Source of the DNA: Branchiostoma floridae
Taxonomy: Eukaryota; Chordata; Leptocardii; Amphioxiformes; Branchiostomatidae
Assembly: GCF_000003815.2 (NCBI RefSeq)
Contig: NC_049991.1
Coordinates: 13,538,529 to 13,602,528, forward strand
Reading direction: 5' to 3'
DNA: 64,000 bases
Of the stretch, positions 24,531 through 37,940 are shown piece after piece. Numbering within the stretch: the stretch's first letter is position 1; the number at the start of each line of letters is the position of its first letter. A model generated the notes under the pieces. The model was not told the origin of the DNA. It did no database searches and was given only the letters and a program-made list of their open reading frames with translations. Both the position numbers and the translations under genes were made by a program.

Positions 24531-27483
24531 TGTAGGAATCCTACATAATCCTACAACTGGTGATGTAGGTATTTGTAGGCTGAGCGGATATGAAGAACAA
24601 ACCATCCAAAATTCAACTGTAGGAAGTATAGGATTGTAGGAATCCTACAAATCCTACAAATGGTGATGTAGACATTTGTAGGCTGAGAGGACATTGGGAT
24701 CGGACCATCCAAAATTCAACTATAGGAAGTGTAGGATTGTAGGAATCCTACATAATCCTACAATTGGTGATGTAGGTTTTTGTAGGCTGAGCGGACACGA
24801 AGAACAAACCATCCGAAATTCAGCTGTAGGAAGTGTAGGATTGTAGGAATCCTACATAATCCTACAATTGGTGATGTAGGTATTTGTAGGCTGAGCGGAC
24901 ATGAAGAACAAACCATTGGAGATTCAGCTGTAGGAAGTATAGGATTGTAGGAATCCTACATATTCCTACAACTAGTGATGTAGGTATTTGTAGGCTGGGC
25001 GGACATGAAGAACAATCAATTCGAAATTCAGCTATAGGAAGTGTAGGGTTGTAGGAATCCTACATAATCCTATAACTGGTGATGTAGACATTTGTAGGCT
25101 GAGAGGGACATAGGGAGCGGGCCATCCAAAATTCCGCTGTAGGACGTGTAGGGTTGCGGGAATCCTACAGAATCCTACAACTGGTGATGTAGGTATTTGT
25201 AGGCTGAGCGGACACGAAGAACAAACCATCAGAAATTCAGCTGTAGGAAGTATAGGATTGTAGGAATCCTACATAATCCTACAATTGGTGATGTAGGTAT
25301 TTGTAGGCTGAGCGGACACGAAGAACAAACCATCATAAATTCAGCTGTAGGAAGTGTAGGATTGTAGGAATCCTACATAATCCTACAATTGGTGATGTAG
25401 GTATTTGTAGGCTGAGCGGACATGAAGAACAAACAATCTGAAATTCAGCTGTAGGAAGTGTAGGATTGTAGGAATCCTACATAATCCTACAACTGCTGAT
25501 GTAGACATTTGTAGGCTGAGAGGACATCGGGAGCGGACTATCCAAAATTCAACTGTAGGAAGTGTAGAATTGTAGGAATCCTACATAATCCTACAATTGG
25601 TGATGTAGGTATTTGTAGGCTGAGCGGACATGAAGAACAAACCATCCGAAATTCAGCTGTAGGAAGTGTAGGATTGTAGGAATCCTACATAATCCTACAA
25701 TTGGTGATGTAGGTATTTGTAGGCTGAGCGGACATGAAGAACAAACCATCAGAAATTCAGCTGTAGGAAGTGTAGGATTGTAGGAATCCTACATAATCCT
25801 ACAATTGGTGATGTAGACATTTGTAGGCTGAGCAGACACGAAGAACAAACCATCTGAAATTCAGCTGTAGGAAGTGTAGGACTGTAGGAATCCTACATAA
25901 TCCTACAATTGGTGATGTAGGTATTTGTAGGCTGAGCGGACATGAAGAACAAACCATCAGAAATTCAGCTGTAGGAAGTGTAGGACTGTAGGAATCCTAC
26001 ATAATCCTACAATTGGTGATGTAGGTATTTGTAGGCTGGGCGGACATGAAGAACAATCAATTCGAAATTCAGCTGTAGGAAGTGTAGGATTGTAGGAATC
26101 CTACATAATCCTACAATTGGTGATGTAGGTATTTGTAGGCTGAGCGGACATGAAGAACAAACCATCTGAAATTCAGCTGTAGAAAGTGTAGGATTGTAGG
26201 AATCCTACATAATCCTACAACTGGTGATGTAGACATTTGTAGGCTGAGAGGACATCGGGAGCGGACTATCCAAAATTCAACTGTAGGAAGTGTAGAATTG
26301 TAGGAATCCTACATAATCCTGAAATTGGTGATGTAGGTATTTGTAGGCTGAGCGGACATGAAGAACAAACCATCCGAAATTCAGCTGTAGGAAGTGTAGG
26401 ATTGTAAGAATCTTACATAATCCTACAATTGGTGATGTAGGTATTTGTAGGCTGACCGGACATGAAGAACAAACCATCAAAAATTCAGCTGTAGGAAGTG
26501 TAGGATTGTAGGAATCCTACATATTCCTACAACTGGTGATGTAGATATTGTAGGCTGAGCGGACATGAAGAACAAACCATCCGAAATTCAGCTGTAGGAA
26601 GTGTAAGATTGTAGGAATCCTACATATTCCTACAACTGGTGATGTAGACATTTGTAGGCTAAGATGACACAGGGAGCGGGCCATCCAAAATTCAACTGTA
26701 GGAAGTGTAGGGTTGTAGGAATCCTACATATTCCTACAACTGGTGATGTAGGTATTTGTAGGCTGGGCGGACATGAAGAACAATCAATTCAAAATTCAGC
26801 TGTAGGAAGTGTAGGGTTGTAGGAATCCTACATAATCCTACAATTCGTGACGTAGACAATTGTAGGCTGAGAGGGACATAGGGAGCGGGCCATCCAAAAT
26901 TCCGCTGTAGGACGTGTAGGGTTGCGGGAATCCTACAGAATCCTACAACTGGTGATGTAGGTATTTGTAGGCTGGGCGGACATGAAGAACAATCAATTCG
27001 AAATTCAGCTATAGGAAGTGTAGGATTGTAGGAATCCTACATAATCCTACAATTGGTGATGTAGGTATTTGTAGGCTGAGCGGACACGAAGAACAAACCA
27101 TCAGAAATTTAGCTGTAGGAAGTGTAGGATTGTAGGAATCCTACATAATCCTACAATTGGTGATGTAGGTATTTGTAGGCTGAGCAGACACGAAGAACAA
27201 ACCATCAGAAATTCAGCTGTAGGAAGTGTAGGACTGTAGGAATCCTACATAATCCTATAACTGGTGATGTAGACATTTGTAGGCTGAGAGGACATCGGGA
27301 GCGGACTATCCAAAATTCAACTGTAGGAAGTGTAGAATTGTAGGAATCCTACAGAATCCTACAATTGGTGATGTAGGTATTTGTAGGCTGAGCGCACATG
27401 AAGAACAAACCATCCGAAATTCAGCTGTAGGAAGTGTAGGATTGTAGGAATCCTACAAATTCTACAATTGTTGCTGTAGATGT
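24531..27483 (+). repeat. 104-bp satellite array, forward, about 28 units
   Basis: Uninterrupted array with a measured period of 104 bp (ATTCAGCTGTAGG at 25651 and 25755). Units fall into subtypes, for example AGCGGACATGAAGAACAAAC versus GAGAGGACATCGGGAGCGG. These recur in higher-order order, as expected from unequal exchange of blocks. The last unit ends in ATTCTACAATTGTTGCTGTA (from 27459) before unique sequence. Some subtype blocks recur almost unchanged several units apart. Confidence 0.9.
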
Positions 27484-30400
27484 GACAAGGGTATATCCAC
27501 TGTTCGTAAACTACAATGCCGGAATTCGACAGACTCCGCAGATCGCGCATTGTTCCTTAGCTGGCTATATTCTTCTGGCCGGCTTGCTCCTCTATTTGTT
27601 TCATTTCTACGATTTTCCCAGCGATCCGGAGTCTGGTAGAGACTACGTATTCATACCGTTTTGGCCCCCAAACTGTGTAGACTCCGGATCACTGATTTAT
27701 TGCTTAGATGATCTGAACTTCGAAGCTACTTTCTTTGTGCAGAAAATGAGCGGATTACTTTTATTGCCTTTCATCAAAGCGACAGTCGACAGACTCCGCA
27801 AATCGCGTACTGTTCCCTAGCCGGCTATATTCCTCTTAACGTGGGATTTTAAGCCGCATGAGTTCCGTTTTTAAGCCGCATGAGTTTTTAAGCCGCATGA
27901 GTTTTTAAGCTGCATGAGTTCCGTTTTGACATTTTTCGACATTTTGACTAATTTCTTCAATACGCGGCCGCACGCACAAGTCGCACCTCAAACTAATTTG
28001 AATCGTTTTAGAAAGTTTCACGTGCGGAGGCAAACGAAAATATACGCATAGTTCGCCTAATAGTTTTGGACATGCACAAAACTATCATTCGTACGCAGTT
28101 TGGTGGCCAAAACGTTATGGATATGCAATACAGTGGTCCCACGTCGGTCGATTGCGCTATGGAGACGCTACATGTTTGCGCTTTATATGCGGATATCGCG
28201 GTATTGCGAGTACATAGCGTTCTTACGTCGCAGACACAACGCACCATGAACGACCGTATAACGAATGCACACATAGATCACGATTTAGTACCGTACGTTC
28301 TGCGACCGGGTTGCGCATACTATGCGTACTGAAAGCGTGATCGACGCAGACTCCAGATTTGGAATAAATACGAAGGTGCATCTGAGTCCAGAAAAAAAAG
28401 ATCATCTCAAGATGCCAGATCTAGGCCAGGATGAATTTGTACCGGGGGCAGGGAGAGATGGTCACAACTTGCAGGACACCATCAATGCGACTGGTCCCAA
28501 CGGAGCCTCCAGGGAAGGGAAGATGCAGAGGAACCTGCTGATTAGCACTGGGTCAATTTGTGTAACACACGTGTCATTTTGTGTAACAGATATTAGACTT
28601 CATTTGCTGATAATAGTACTTTTTTGTGTGTAGAACCACATGATGTAAAAGTACAATATAGAGCCATATTACAACTTTGAAAGAGGGCGTAAGGTTTCAT
28701 AATTGTTTAATTTACGAGTACGTAAAGATCTTGAATACGTTTTGTGGTGTGTATGAGTGTGATTTTTATAGTAGTTGAAATAGTAAGATGATAGGGGAAA
28801 TCATTAAGGACAAAGTGAAAACAAACACAATCTTAACAGTGCATATATTTTTAAGGTAAATGATGGCCCACAGTACTGTAAAAGTACAGTGTTACTGCTT
28901 CACTGCTTCGCAAATAAATACAAAAAAGCTCTTCACTGTCTACTTATTAATGTTCTACTTGCACTGCCTGTAAAGAAAAGTATACGCAGTACAAAGTGTT
29001 CCTCTAACAAAAATACTCTATTGGCAATGCTCGCAAACAAAAGTATATGTAACAGAAACTGTTCCTCTGACACACCTGAAATGCAGTTAGCACCAGGTGC
29101 GTCAGGCATGCGGTCGGTGGACGTTGTGTGCGTCCGGAATACGCCCAACATTGTACCCCATACGCATCTATTCGCAGTACGGAAAATTTTTTTGCGCATT
29201 TCAGAAGCAATCATACGCTGAAGTCGTAATTCAAACGCCACATGTGCTCGACGTACAATTTAATTTATTCCAGAAAAATTCCAAATGTTGGGCATTCGGC
29301 CGCGTATTGACAAAATTTCATGCGGAAATCATGCGCACTTAAAAATATACGCAGGTGTGACCCCACCTAGGCCTTTAGCCTGCAGTCCAGACTACAAACT
29401 GCGTACGAATGACAGTTTTGTGCATGTCCAAAACTATCGAGCGTATACTGGGCGTATATTTTCGTTTGCCTACGTACTTGAAACTTTCTAAAAACGATTC
29501 AGATGCGTTTGAGGTGCGTCTTGTGCGTGCAGTCATGCGGCTTGAAAATATACGCAGGTGTGACCCCACCTTTATGCCCATTTTCCACTAGACGGCGATT
29601 GCGCTGCGCTCTGACTGCGACCTACATAAGATATGTTTAACATTCACTTTCATACTAGGTATATCATACAAAATGTAAAAGCGTGACCGAGAATACAACA
29701 AAACGCGCGAATAAAAAAATCGTTTCTTTTCTATACAATTTGTTGAGCGATCTGTCAAATTTTAGGTTGCAGACAGCGCGCGGAGAAAGGAGATACTCAA
29801 AGTTTTTCTACATGTATGGTCACACTAGCCTGATTTAATCGCGCTTCTTTATAGGCCCGTCGTACATTGCCCCGCGGGGAGGAGGCTACAAGCTCCGGAG
29901 TACGGAGTTAGCGTTACACAGACTATGGTCACATCAAGTAATTAGTATGAATGGCATCCTATTCAGACAGAAAAATTAATGAGATAGGGCGAACAAGAAC
30001 GAGATGGGTTAAAAAAAACAAGATGACTAGATTTTCAAAATAGTCACCATGAACCGTTATTGAAGTGACGAAACAGGGTAGCACATACAACAAATGAAAT
30101 CATTCATCCCTGCAGGTGGACCTCATCGGGCTTAAACTTCCCGGGGCGCTGATAGGAGATCGGGCGGGCCTTACTGTCCTGGTCCACCGAATAAACTGTC
30201 GACATGTCCTAGCTGCCCGATCCTGGCTGGCTCCCAGGGTAGTATTCAAGAAGTTAACTAGTACTTTTTAGTATAGCGTAGTGACTAGTGGTAGACGGTA
30301 TCACTTATCAAATTGGCAATACACTCATAACTACCAAAGTGTAGAGCCAATGAAAGTGGTACAACTTTTGCAACCGTACATCTATTAATTTCATTTCTAC

Positions 30401-30808
30401 AACTACGGTCATGGCTAACATACTAGTGTCACTTCTTCTGCAAGGACAAGACAATCATTAGGGTACAACACAACAATTATTATATTTTCCTATGTTGGTA
30501 CTTTCTCTCCACGTTGACCTTCTCGGTAGTACAGTAAGTCAGAATTTCCTTTTTTCTCCTGAAATCTTGCGGAAACTTAATGAGTACGTGGATGTCATCC
30601 ATATAATCTATTTACTGTGGCCTAATCCTGGGTATGGCACCGCCGTGTGAAAAGCCTCCGCATTGTTAGCCTTTTCCTGTCACATAGGCCTAGGAACCGT
30701 AATTTTGTTGTTGTTGTTGTTATTGTTGTTTTGTTATCGATAAAGAGAGATAAAAAAAGTTCCTTTCGTTTATTTGCTATGTCTTTAGCATGGATATATT
30801 TTGTATTG
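27484..30808. mobile_element. Transposon core, copy 1
   Basis: About 3.3 kb of non-satellite DNA between a forward and a reverse array. I recognise no transposase. The longest frames (27482-27820 plus, 28933-29241 minus) overlap internal repeats: 27526 and 27784 share a 50-bp block, and GATCCGGAGTCT pairs with AGACTCCGGATC within the first frame. Nested inside is a TIR element with ends near 27850 and 29572. The empty piggyBac target TTAA is at 30385-30388. Confidence 0.7.
27850..29572. mobile_element. Nested TIR element inside core copy 1
   Basis: About 150 bp at 27960-28110 (ACGCACAAGTCGCACCTCAA, ... GGCAAACGAAAATATACGC, GGACATGCACAAAACT) recur inverted at about 29385-29535. Outer AAGCCGCATGA words (tandemly repeated at 27851-27925) pair with TCATGCGGCTT near 29540. 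The word TACGCAGGTGTGACCCCACC occurs at 29351 and 29555. No transposase frame is seen. An equivalent copy lies at about 32801-34522. Confidence 0.55.
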
Positions 30809-31869
30809 GATTTCGTATGATTTGTTCTTCATGTACGCTCAGCCTACAAATACCTACATCACCAATTGTAGGATTATGTAGGATTCCTACAATCCTACAC
30901 TTCCTACAGTTCAATTTTGGATGGTTTGTTCTTCATGTCCGCTCAGCCTACAAATATCTACATCACCATTTGTAGGAATATGTAGGATTCCTACAACCCT
31001 ACACTTCCTACAGTTGGATTTCGGATGGTTTGTTCTTCATGCCCGCTCAGCCTACAAATACCTACATCACCAGTTGTAGGAATATGTAGGATTCCTACAA
31101 TCCTACACTTCCTACAGCTGAATTTCTGATGGTTTGTTCTTCATGTCCGCTCAGCCTACAAATACCTACATCACCAAATGTAGGATTATGTAGGATTCCT
31201 ACAATCCTACACTTCCTACAGCTGAATTTCGGATGGTTTGTTCTTCATGTCCGCTCAGCCTACAAATACCTACATCACCAATTGTAGGATTATGTAGGAT
31301 TCCTACAATCCTACACTTCCTACAGTTGAATTTCTGATGGTTTGTTCTTCATGTCCGCTCAGCCTACAAATACCTACATCACCAATTGTAGGAATATGTA
31401 GGATTCCTACAATCCTACACTTCCTACAGTTGAATTTCGGATGGTTTGTTCTTCATGTCCGCTCAGCCTACAAATACCTACATCACCAATTGTAGGATTA
31501 TGTAGGATTCCTACAATCCTACACTTCCTACAGCTGAATTTCTGATGGTTTGTTCTTGATGTCCGCTAAGCCTACAAATACCTACATCACCAATTGTAGG
31601 ATTATGTAGGATTCCTACAATCCTACACTTCCTACAGCTGAATTTCTGATGGTTTGTTCTTGATGTCCGCTAAGCCTACAAATACCTACATCACCAATTG
31701 TAGGATTATGTAGGATTCCTACAATCCTACACTTCCTACAGTTGAATTTTGGATGGTCCGCTCCCTATATCCTCTCAGCCCACAAATACCTACATCACCA
31801 GTTGTAGGAATATGTCGGATTCCTACAACCCTACACTTCCTACAGTTGACTTTCGGATGGTTTGTTCTT
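30809..31869 (-). repeat. 104-bp satellite array, reverse, about 10 units
   Basis: The same satellite as at 24531-27483 but on the opposite strand (CCTACAATCCTACACTTCCT). It follows core copy 1 directly and stops at an N gap. Opposed arrays around the core form the inner part of the inverted repeat. Confidence 0.88.
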
Positions 31870-31969
31870 NNNNNNNNNNNNNNNNNNNNNNNNNNNNNNN
31901 NNNNNNNNNNNNNNNNNNNNNNNNNNNNNNNNNNNNNNNNNNNNNNNNNNNNNNNNNNNNNNNNNNNNN
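31870..31969. other. Assembly gap (100 N)
   Basis: Satellite orientation flips from reverse to forward across this gap. The contigs on either side therefore cannot simply be adjacent parts of one array. Confidence 0.95.
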
Positions 31970-32433
31970 TGTACGACTGTAGGATTCCTACATAATCCTA
32001 CAACTGGTGATGTAGGTATTTGTAGGCTGAGCGGACATGAAGAACAAACCATCAGAAATTCAGCTGTAGGAAGTGTAGGACTGTAGGAATCCTACATAAT
32101 CCTACAATTGGTGATGTAGGTATTTGTAGGCTGAGCGGACATGAAGAACAAACCATCTGAAATTCAGCTGTAGGAAGTGTAGGATTGTAGGAATCCTACA
32201 TAATCCTATAACTGGTGATGTAGACATTTGTAGGCTGAGAGGACATCGGGAGCGGACTATCCAAAATTCAACTGTAGGAAGTGTAGAATTGTAGGAATCC
32301 TACAGAATCCTACAATTGGTGATGTAGGTATTTGTAGGCTGAGCGCACATGAAGAACAAACCATCCGAAATTCAGCTGTAGGAAGTGTAGGATTGTAGGA
32401 ATCCTACAAATTCTACAATTGTTGCTGTAGATG
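31970..32433 (+). repeat. 104-bp satellite array, forward, about 4 units
   Basis: The terminal units match those at 27000-27483 closely, ending in the same ATTCTACAATTGTTGCTGTA junction before core copy 2. Confidence 0.85.
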
Positions 32434-35400
32434 TGACAAGGGTATATCCACTGTTCGTAAACTACAATGCCGGAATTCGACAGACTCCGCAGATCGCGTA
32501 TTGTTCCTTAGCTGGCTATATTCTTCTGGCCGGCTTGCTCCTCTATTTGTTTCATTTCTACGATTTTCCCAGCGATCCGGAGTCTGGTAGAGACTACGTA
32601 TTCATACCGTTTTGGCCCCCAAACTGTGTAGACTCCGGATCACTGATTTATTGCTTAGATGATCTGAACTTCGAAGCTACTTTCTTTGTGCAGAAAATGA
32701 GCGGATTACTTTTATTGCCTTTCATCAAAGCGACAGTCGACAGACTCCGCAAATCGCGTACTGTTCCCTAGCCGGCTATATTCCTCTTAACGTGGGATTT
32801 TAAGCCGCATGAGTTCCGTTTTTAAGCCGCATGAGTTTTTAAGCCGCATGAGTTTTTAAGCTGCATGAGTTCCGTTTTGACATTTTTCGACATTTTGACT
32901 AATTTCTTCAATACGCGGCCGCACGCACAAGTCGCACCTCAAACTAATTTGAATCGTTTTAGAAAGTTTCACGTGCGGAGGCAAACGAAAATATACGCAT
33001 AGTTCGCCTAATAGTTTTGGACATGCACAAAACTATCATTCGTACGCAGTTTGGTGGCCAAAACGTTATGGATATGCAATACAGTGGTCCCACGTCGGTC
33101 GATTGCGCTATGGAGACGCTACATGTTTGCGCTTTATATGCGGATATCGCGGTATTGCGAGTACATAGCGTTCTTACGTCGCAGACACAACGCACCATGA
33201 ACGACCGTATAACGAATGCACACATAGATCACGATTTAGTACCGTACGTTCTGCGACCGGGTTGCGCATACTATGCGTACTGATAGCGTGATCGACGCAG
33301 ACTCCAGATTTGGAATAAATACGAAGGTGCATCTGAGTCCAGAAAAAAAAAGATCATCTCAAGATGACAGATCCAGGCCAGGATGAATTTGTACCGGGGG
33401 CAGGGAGAGATGGTCACAACTTGCAGGACACCATCAATGCGACTGGTCCCAACGGAGCCTCCAGGGAAGGGAAGATGCAGAGGAACCTGCTGATTAGCAC
33501 TGGGTCAATTTGTGTAACACACGTGTCATTTTGTGTAACAGATATTAGACTTCATTTGCTGATAATAGTACTTTTTTGTGTGTAGAACCACATGATGTAA
33601 AAGTACAATATAGAGCCATATTACAACTTTGAAAGAGGGCGTAAGGTTTCATAATTGTTTAATTTACGAGTACGTAAAGATCTTGAATACGTTTTGTGGT
33701 GTGTATGAGTGTGATTTTTATAGTAGTTGAAATAGTAAGATGATAGGGGAAATCATTAAGGACAAAGTGAAAACAAACACAATCTTAACAGTGCATATAT
33801 TTTTAAGGTAAATGATGGCCCACAGTACTGTAAAAGTAGTGTTACTGCTTCACTGCTTCGCAAATAAATAAAAAAAAGCTCTTCACTGTCTACTTATTAA
33901 TGTTCTACTTGCACTGCCTGTAAAGAAAAGTATACGCAGTACAAAGTGTTCCTCTAACAAAAATACTCTATTGGCAATGCTCGCAAACAAAAGTATATGT
34001 AACAGAAACTGTTCCTCTGACACACCTGAAATGCAGTTAGCACCAGGTGCGTCAGGCATGCGGTCGGTGGACGTTGTGTGCGTCCGGAATACGCCCAACA
34101 TTGTACCCCATACGCATCTATTCGCAGTACGGAAAATTTTTTTGCGCATTTCAGAAGCAATCATACGCTGAAGTCGTAATTCAAACGCCACATGTGCTCG
34201 ACGTACAATTTAATTTATTCCAGAAAAATTCCAAATGTTGGGCATTCGGCCGCGTATTGACAAAATTTCATGCGGAAATCATGCGCACTTAAAAATATAC
34301 GCAGGTGTGACCCCACCTAGGCCTTTAGCCTGCAGTCCAGACTACAAACTGCGTACGAATGACAGTTTTGTGCATGTCCAAAACTATCGAGCGTATACTG
34401 GGCGTATATTTTCGTTTGCCTACGTACTTGAAACTTTCTAAAAACGATTCAGATGCGTTTGAGGTGCGTCTTGTGCGTGCAGTCATGCGGCTTGAAAATA
34501 TACGCAGGTGTGACCCCACCTTTATGCCCATTTTCCACTAGACGGCGATTGCGCTGCGCTCTGACTGCGACCTACATAAGATATGTTTAACATTCACTTT
34601 CATACTAGGTATATCATACAAAATGTAAAAGCGTGACCGAGAATACAACAAAACGCGCGAATAAAAAAATCGTTTCTTTTCTATACAATTTGTTGAGCGA
34701 TCTGTCAAATTTTAGGTTGCAGACAGCGCGCGGAGAAAGGAGATACTCAAAGTTTTTCTACATGTATGGTCACACTAGCCTGATTTAATCGCGCTTCTTT
34801 ATAGGCCCGTCGTACATTGCCCCGCGGGGAGGAGGCTACAAGCTCCGGAGTACGGAGTTAGCGTTACACAGACTATGGTCACATCAAGTAATTAGTATGA
34901 ATGGCATCCTATTCAGACAGAAAAATTAATGAGATAGGGCGAACAAGAACGAGATGGGTTAAAAAAAACAAGATGACTAGATTTTCAAAATAGTCACCAT
35001 GAACCGTTATTGAAGTGACGAAACAGGGTAGCACATACAACAAATGAAATCATTCATCCCTGCAGGTGGACCTCATCGGGCTTAAACTTCCCGGGGCGCT
35101 GATAGGAGATCGGGCGGGCCTTACTGTCCTGGTCCACCGAATAAACTGTCGACATGTCCTAGCTGCCCGATCCTGGCTGGCTCCCAGGGTAGTATTCAAG
35201 AAGTTAACTAGTACTTTTTAGTATAGCGTAGTGACTAGTGGTAGACGGTATCACTTATCAAATTGGCAATACACTCATAACTACCAAAGTGTAGAGCCAA
35301 TGAAAGTGGTACAACTTTTGCAACCGTACATCTATTAACCCTCAAGCACCCGACCTTTTTTTGCGACTAAAATGACCGAGTGGGGTCCAAACGGACCCCA

Positions 35401-36612
35401 AAATGCTATGTTCATAAAATCTCAGTACCATTTCTTATCGGCAATCATTGTATATACATTGCTTCGTCAATGTAAGAGGAAGATTTTGAGATGTTAGGGT
35501 ATTGCTAATTCCAACTCATTATCATAATTTATGCAAAGGTTCAGAAGGACCGCGTTTTGCACTAAACCTACTCCGACCAGATAGGGGAATTTTGAGGCCC
35601 TCAGCAACATTTATGTCGCATAACTCATGAACGGCTAGAGCTAAAGCTACGAAACTTGGTAATTTATCACAAAATATTGTTTGCAAAGGTTTTTGGTCAA
35701 AAAAGTAAATTTTTCATTTTTGAGGGTTGCCATGGCAACCATATTCTAACAGGCATATTTTTGCCAAAATTTGACAATTTCAATTTAAACAAGGTTTTCT
35801 TGGTAAACTACACCTGTTTTCTGACAACAATTAAATTCTATGAAATTCAATGTAATTTTCATGACTTAAAATTTATAATTTATGCTAATTTCATGACGTC
35901 ATTGGTCAAAATCTAAGATGGCCGCCCTGATTAGGCAAATTGATGTCATAATGTCGTCACATTACATGTTGATGACACAGAAATTTTGGTGATGATTTAG
36001 GTTTACATTCTTATTATTGTCTGAAAGTTTGGTAGTCATACTGTAAGTGGTTAAGGAGTTAGCCTCCAAAGTTTGTTTTAAAAACTGCACATTTTTGCTG
36101 GGGTCCGTTTGGACCCCAGAGGGACTGAACACAAACTTTCTTTATAATTTCCACATTATTGTACCAATCTTTGCGAAAACTTGGGAGAAGGTATAAGACA
36201 TATTGACTGACAAAGTCACGGAAGGATTTTTTCTTCAGATCAAAAATGTTCAAATGGCACTTCAAAATGTACGCCTGGGGTCCAAATGGACCCCACTCGG
36301 GTGTTTGAGGGTTAATTTCATTTCTACAACTACGGTCATGGCTAACATACTAGTGTCACTTCTTCTGCAAGGACAAGACAATCATTAGGGTACAACACAA
36401 CAATTATTATATTTTCCTATGTTGGTACTTTCTCTCCACGTTGACCTTCTCGGTAGTACAGTAAGTCAGAATTTCCTTTTTTCTCCTGAAATCTTGCGGA
36501 AACTTAATGAGTACGTGGATGTCATCCATATAATCTATTTACTGTGGCCTAATCCTGGGTATGGCACCGCCGTGTGAAAAGCCTCCGCATTGTTAGCCTT
36601 TTCCTGTCACAT
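32434..36612. mobile_element. Transposon core, copy 2 (with piggyBac insertion)
   Basis: Matches core copy 1 at about 99.8 percent. I saw about five substitutions, a 2-bp deletion, one A-run length change, and a 973-bp insertion at 35339-36311. It ends at an N gap at the position equivalent to 30685. The copies are thus distinct molecules: alleles or two insertions of the same family. Confidence 0.75.
35339..36311. mobile_element. Non-autonomous piggyBac-type element
   Basis: A 973-bp insertion flanked by TTAA on both sides (35335-35338, 36312-36315), with 15-bp TIRs CCCTCAAGCACCCGA and TCGGGTGTTTGAGGG. Core copy 1 has the unoccupied single TTAA at 30385-30388. TTAA duplication with CCC...GGG ends is the signature of the piggyBac superfamily. 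No transposase frame is present (the longest is 86 codons at 35656-35916). Three near-palindromes GGGGTCC-NAANN-GGACCCC-like occur at about 35385, 36100 and 36278. Confidence 0.9.
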
Positions 36613-37607
36613 NNNNNNNNNNNNNNNNNNNNNNNNNNNNNNNNNNNNNNNNNNNNNNNNNNNNNNNNNNNNNNNNNNNNNNNNNNNNNNNNNNNNNNNN
36701 NNNNNNNNNNNNNNNNNNNNNNNNNNNNNNNNNNNNNNNNNNNNNNNNNNNNNNNNNNNNNNNNNNNNNNNNNNNNNNNNNNNNNNNNNNNNNNNNNNNN
36801 NNNNNNNNNNNNNNNNNNNNNNNNNNNNNNNNNNNNNNNNNNNNNNNNNNNNNNNNNNNNNNNNNNNNNNNNNNNNNNNNNNNNNNNNNNNNNNNNNNNN
36901 NNNNNNNNNNNNNNNNNNNNNNNNNNNNNNNNNNNNNNNNNNNNNNNNNNNNNNNNNNNNNNNNNNNNNNNNNNNNNNNNNNNNNNNNNNNNNNNNNNNN
37001 NNNNNNNNNNNNNNNNNNNNNNNNNNNNNNNNNNNNNNNNNNNNNNNNNNNNNNNNNNNNNNNNNNNNNNNNNNNNNNNNNNNNNNNNNNNNNNNNNNNN
37101 NNNNNNNNNNNNNNNNNNNNNNNNNNNNNNNNNNNNNNNNNNNNNNNNNNNNNNNNNNNNNNNNNNNNNNNNNNNNNNNNNNNNNNNNNNNNNNNNNNNN
37201 NNNNNNNNNNNNNNNNNNNNNNNNNNNNNNNNNNNNNNNNNNNNNNNNNNNNNNNNNNNNNNNNNNNNNNNNNNNNNNNNNNNNNNNNNNNNNNNNNNNN
37301 NNNNNNNNNNNNNNNNNNNNNNNNNNNNNNNNNNNNNNNNNNNNNNNNNNNNNNNNNNNNNNNNNNNNNNNNNNNNNNNNNNNNNNNNNNNNNNNNNNNN
37401 NNNNNNNNNNNNNNNNNNNNNNNNNNNNNNNNNNNNNNNNNNNNNNNNNNNNNNNNNNNNNNNNNNNNNNNNNNNNNNNNNNNNNNNNNNNNNNNNNNNN
37501 NNNNNNNNNNNNNNNNNNNNNNNNNNNNNNNNNNNNNNNNNNNNNNNNNNNNNNNNNNNNNNNNNNNNNNNNNNNNNNNNNNNNNNNNNNNNNNNNNNNN
37601 NNNNNNN
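36613..37607. other. Assembly gap (995 N)
   Basis: It separates core copy 2 from the next reverse satellite contig, whose linkage to it is inferred only by the scaffold. Confidence 0.95.
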
Positions 37608-37940
37608 TACCTACATCACCAATTGTAGGATTATGTAGGATTCCTACAATCCTACCCTTCCTACAGTTGAATTCGGATGGTTTGTTCTTCATGTCCGCTC
37701 AGCCTACAAATACCTACATCACCAATTGTAGGAATATGTAGGATTCCTACAATCCTACACTTCCTACAGTTGAATTTCGGATGGTTTGTTCTTCATGTCC
37801 GCTCAGCCTACAAATACCTACATCACCAATGGTAGGATTATGTAGGATTCCTACAATCCTACACTTCCTACAGCTGAATTTTGGATGGTCCGCTCCCTGT
37901 GTCACTCTCAGACTACAAACATCTACAGCAACAATTGTAG
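37608..37940 (-). repeat. 104-bp satellite array, reverse, about 3 units
   Basis: Ends with ACATCTACAGCAACAATTGT (37919 onward), which is the reverse complement of the junction seen at 27459-27483, then AATTTTTTAAG and the GC-rich terminal domain. Confidence 0.85.

Noticed and set aside
27482-27820. 112-codon frame repeated in both transposon cores (also 32433-32771)
   Set aside because: It overlaps direct (27526/27784) and inverted repeats, has no recognisable domain, and its conservation is explained by the near-identity of the whole core.
36574-37741. Long open frames of 350-380 codons across the N gap
   Set aside because: They consist almost entirely of N; only satellite sequence is translated at the ends. 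The same applies to frames across 38830-39361 and 59923-60544.
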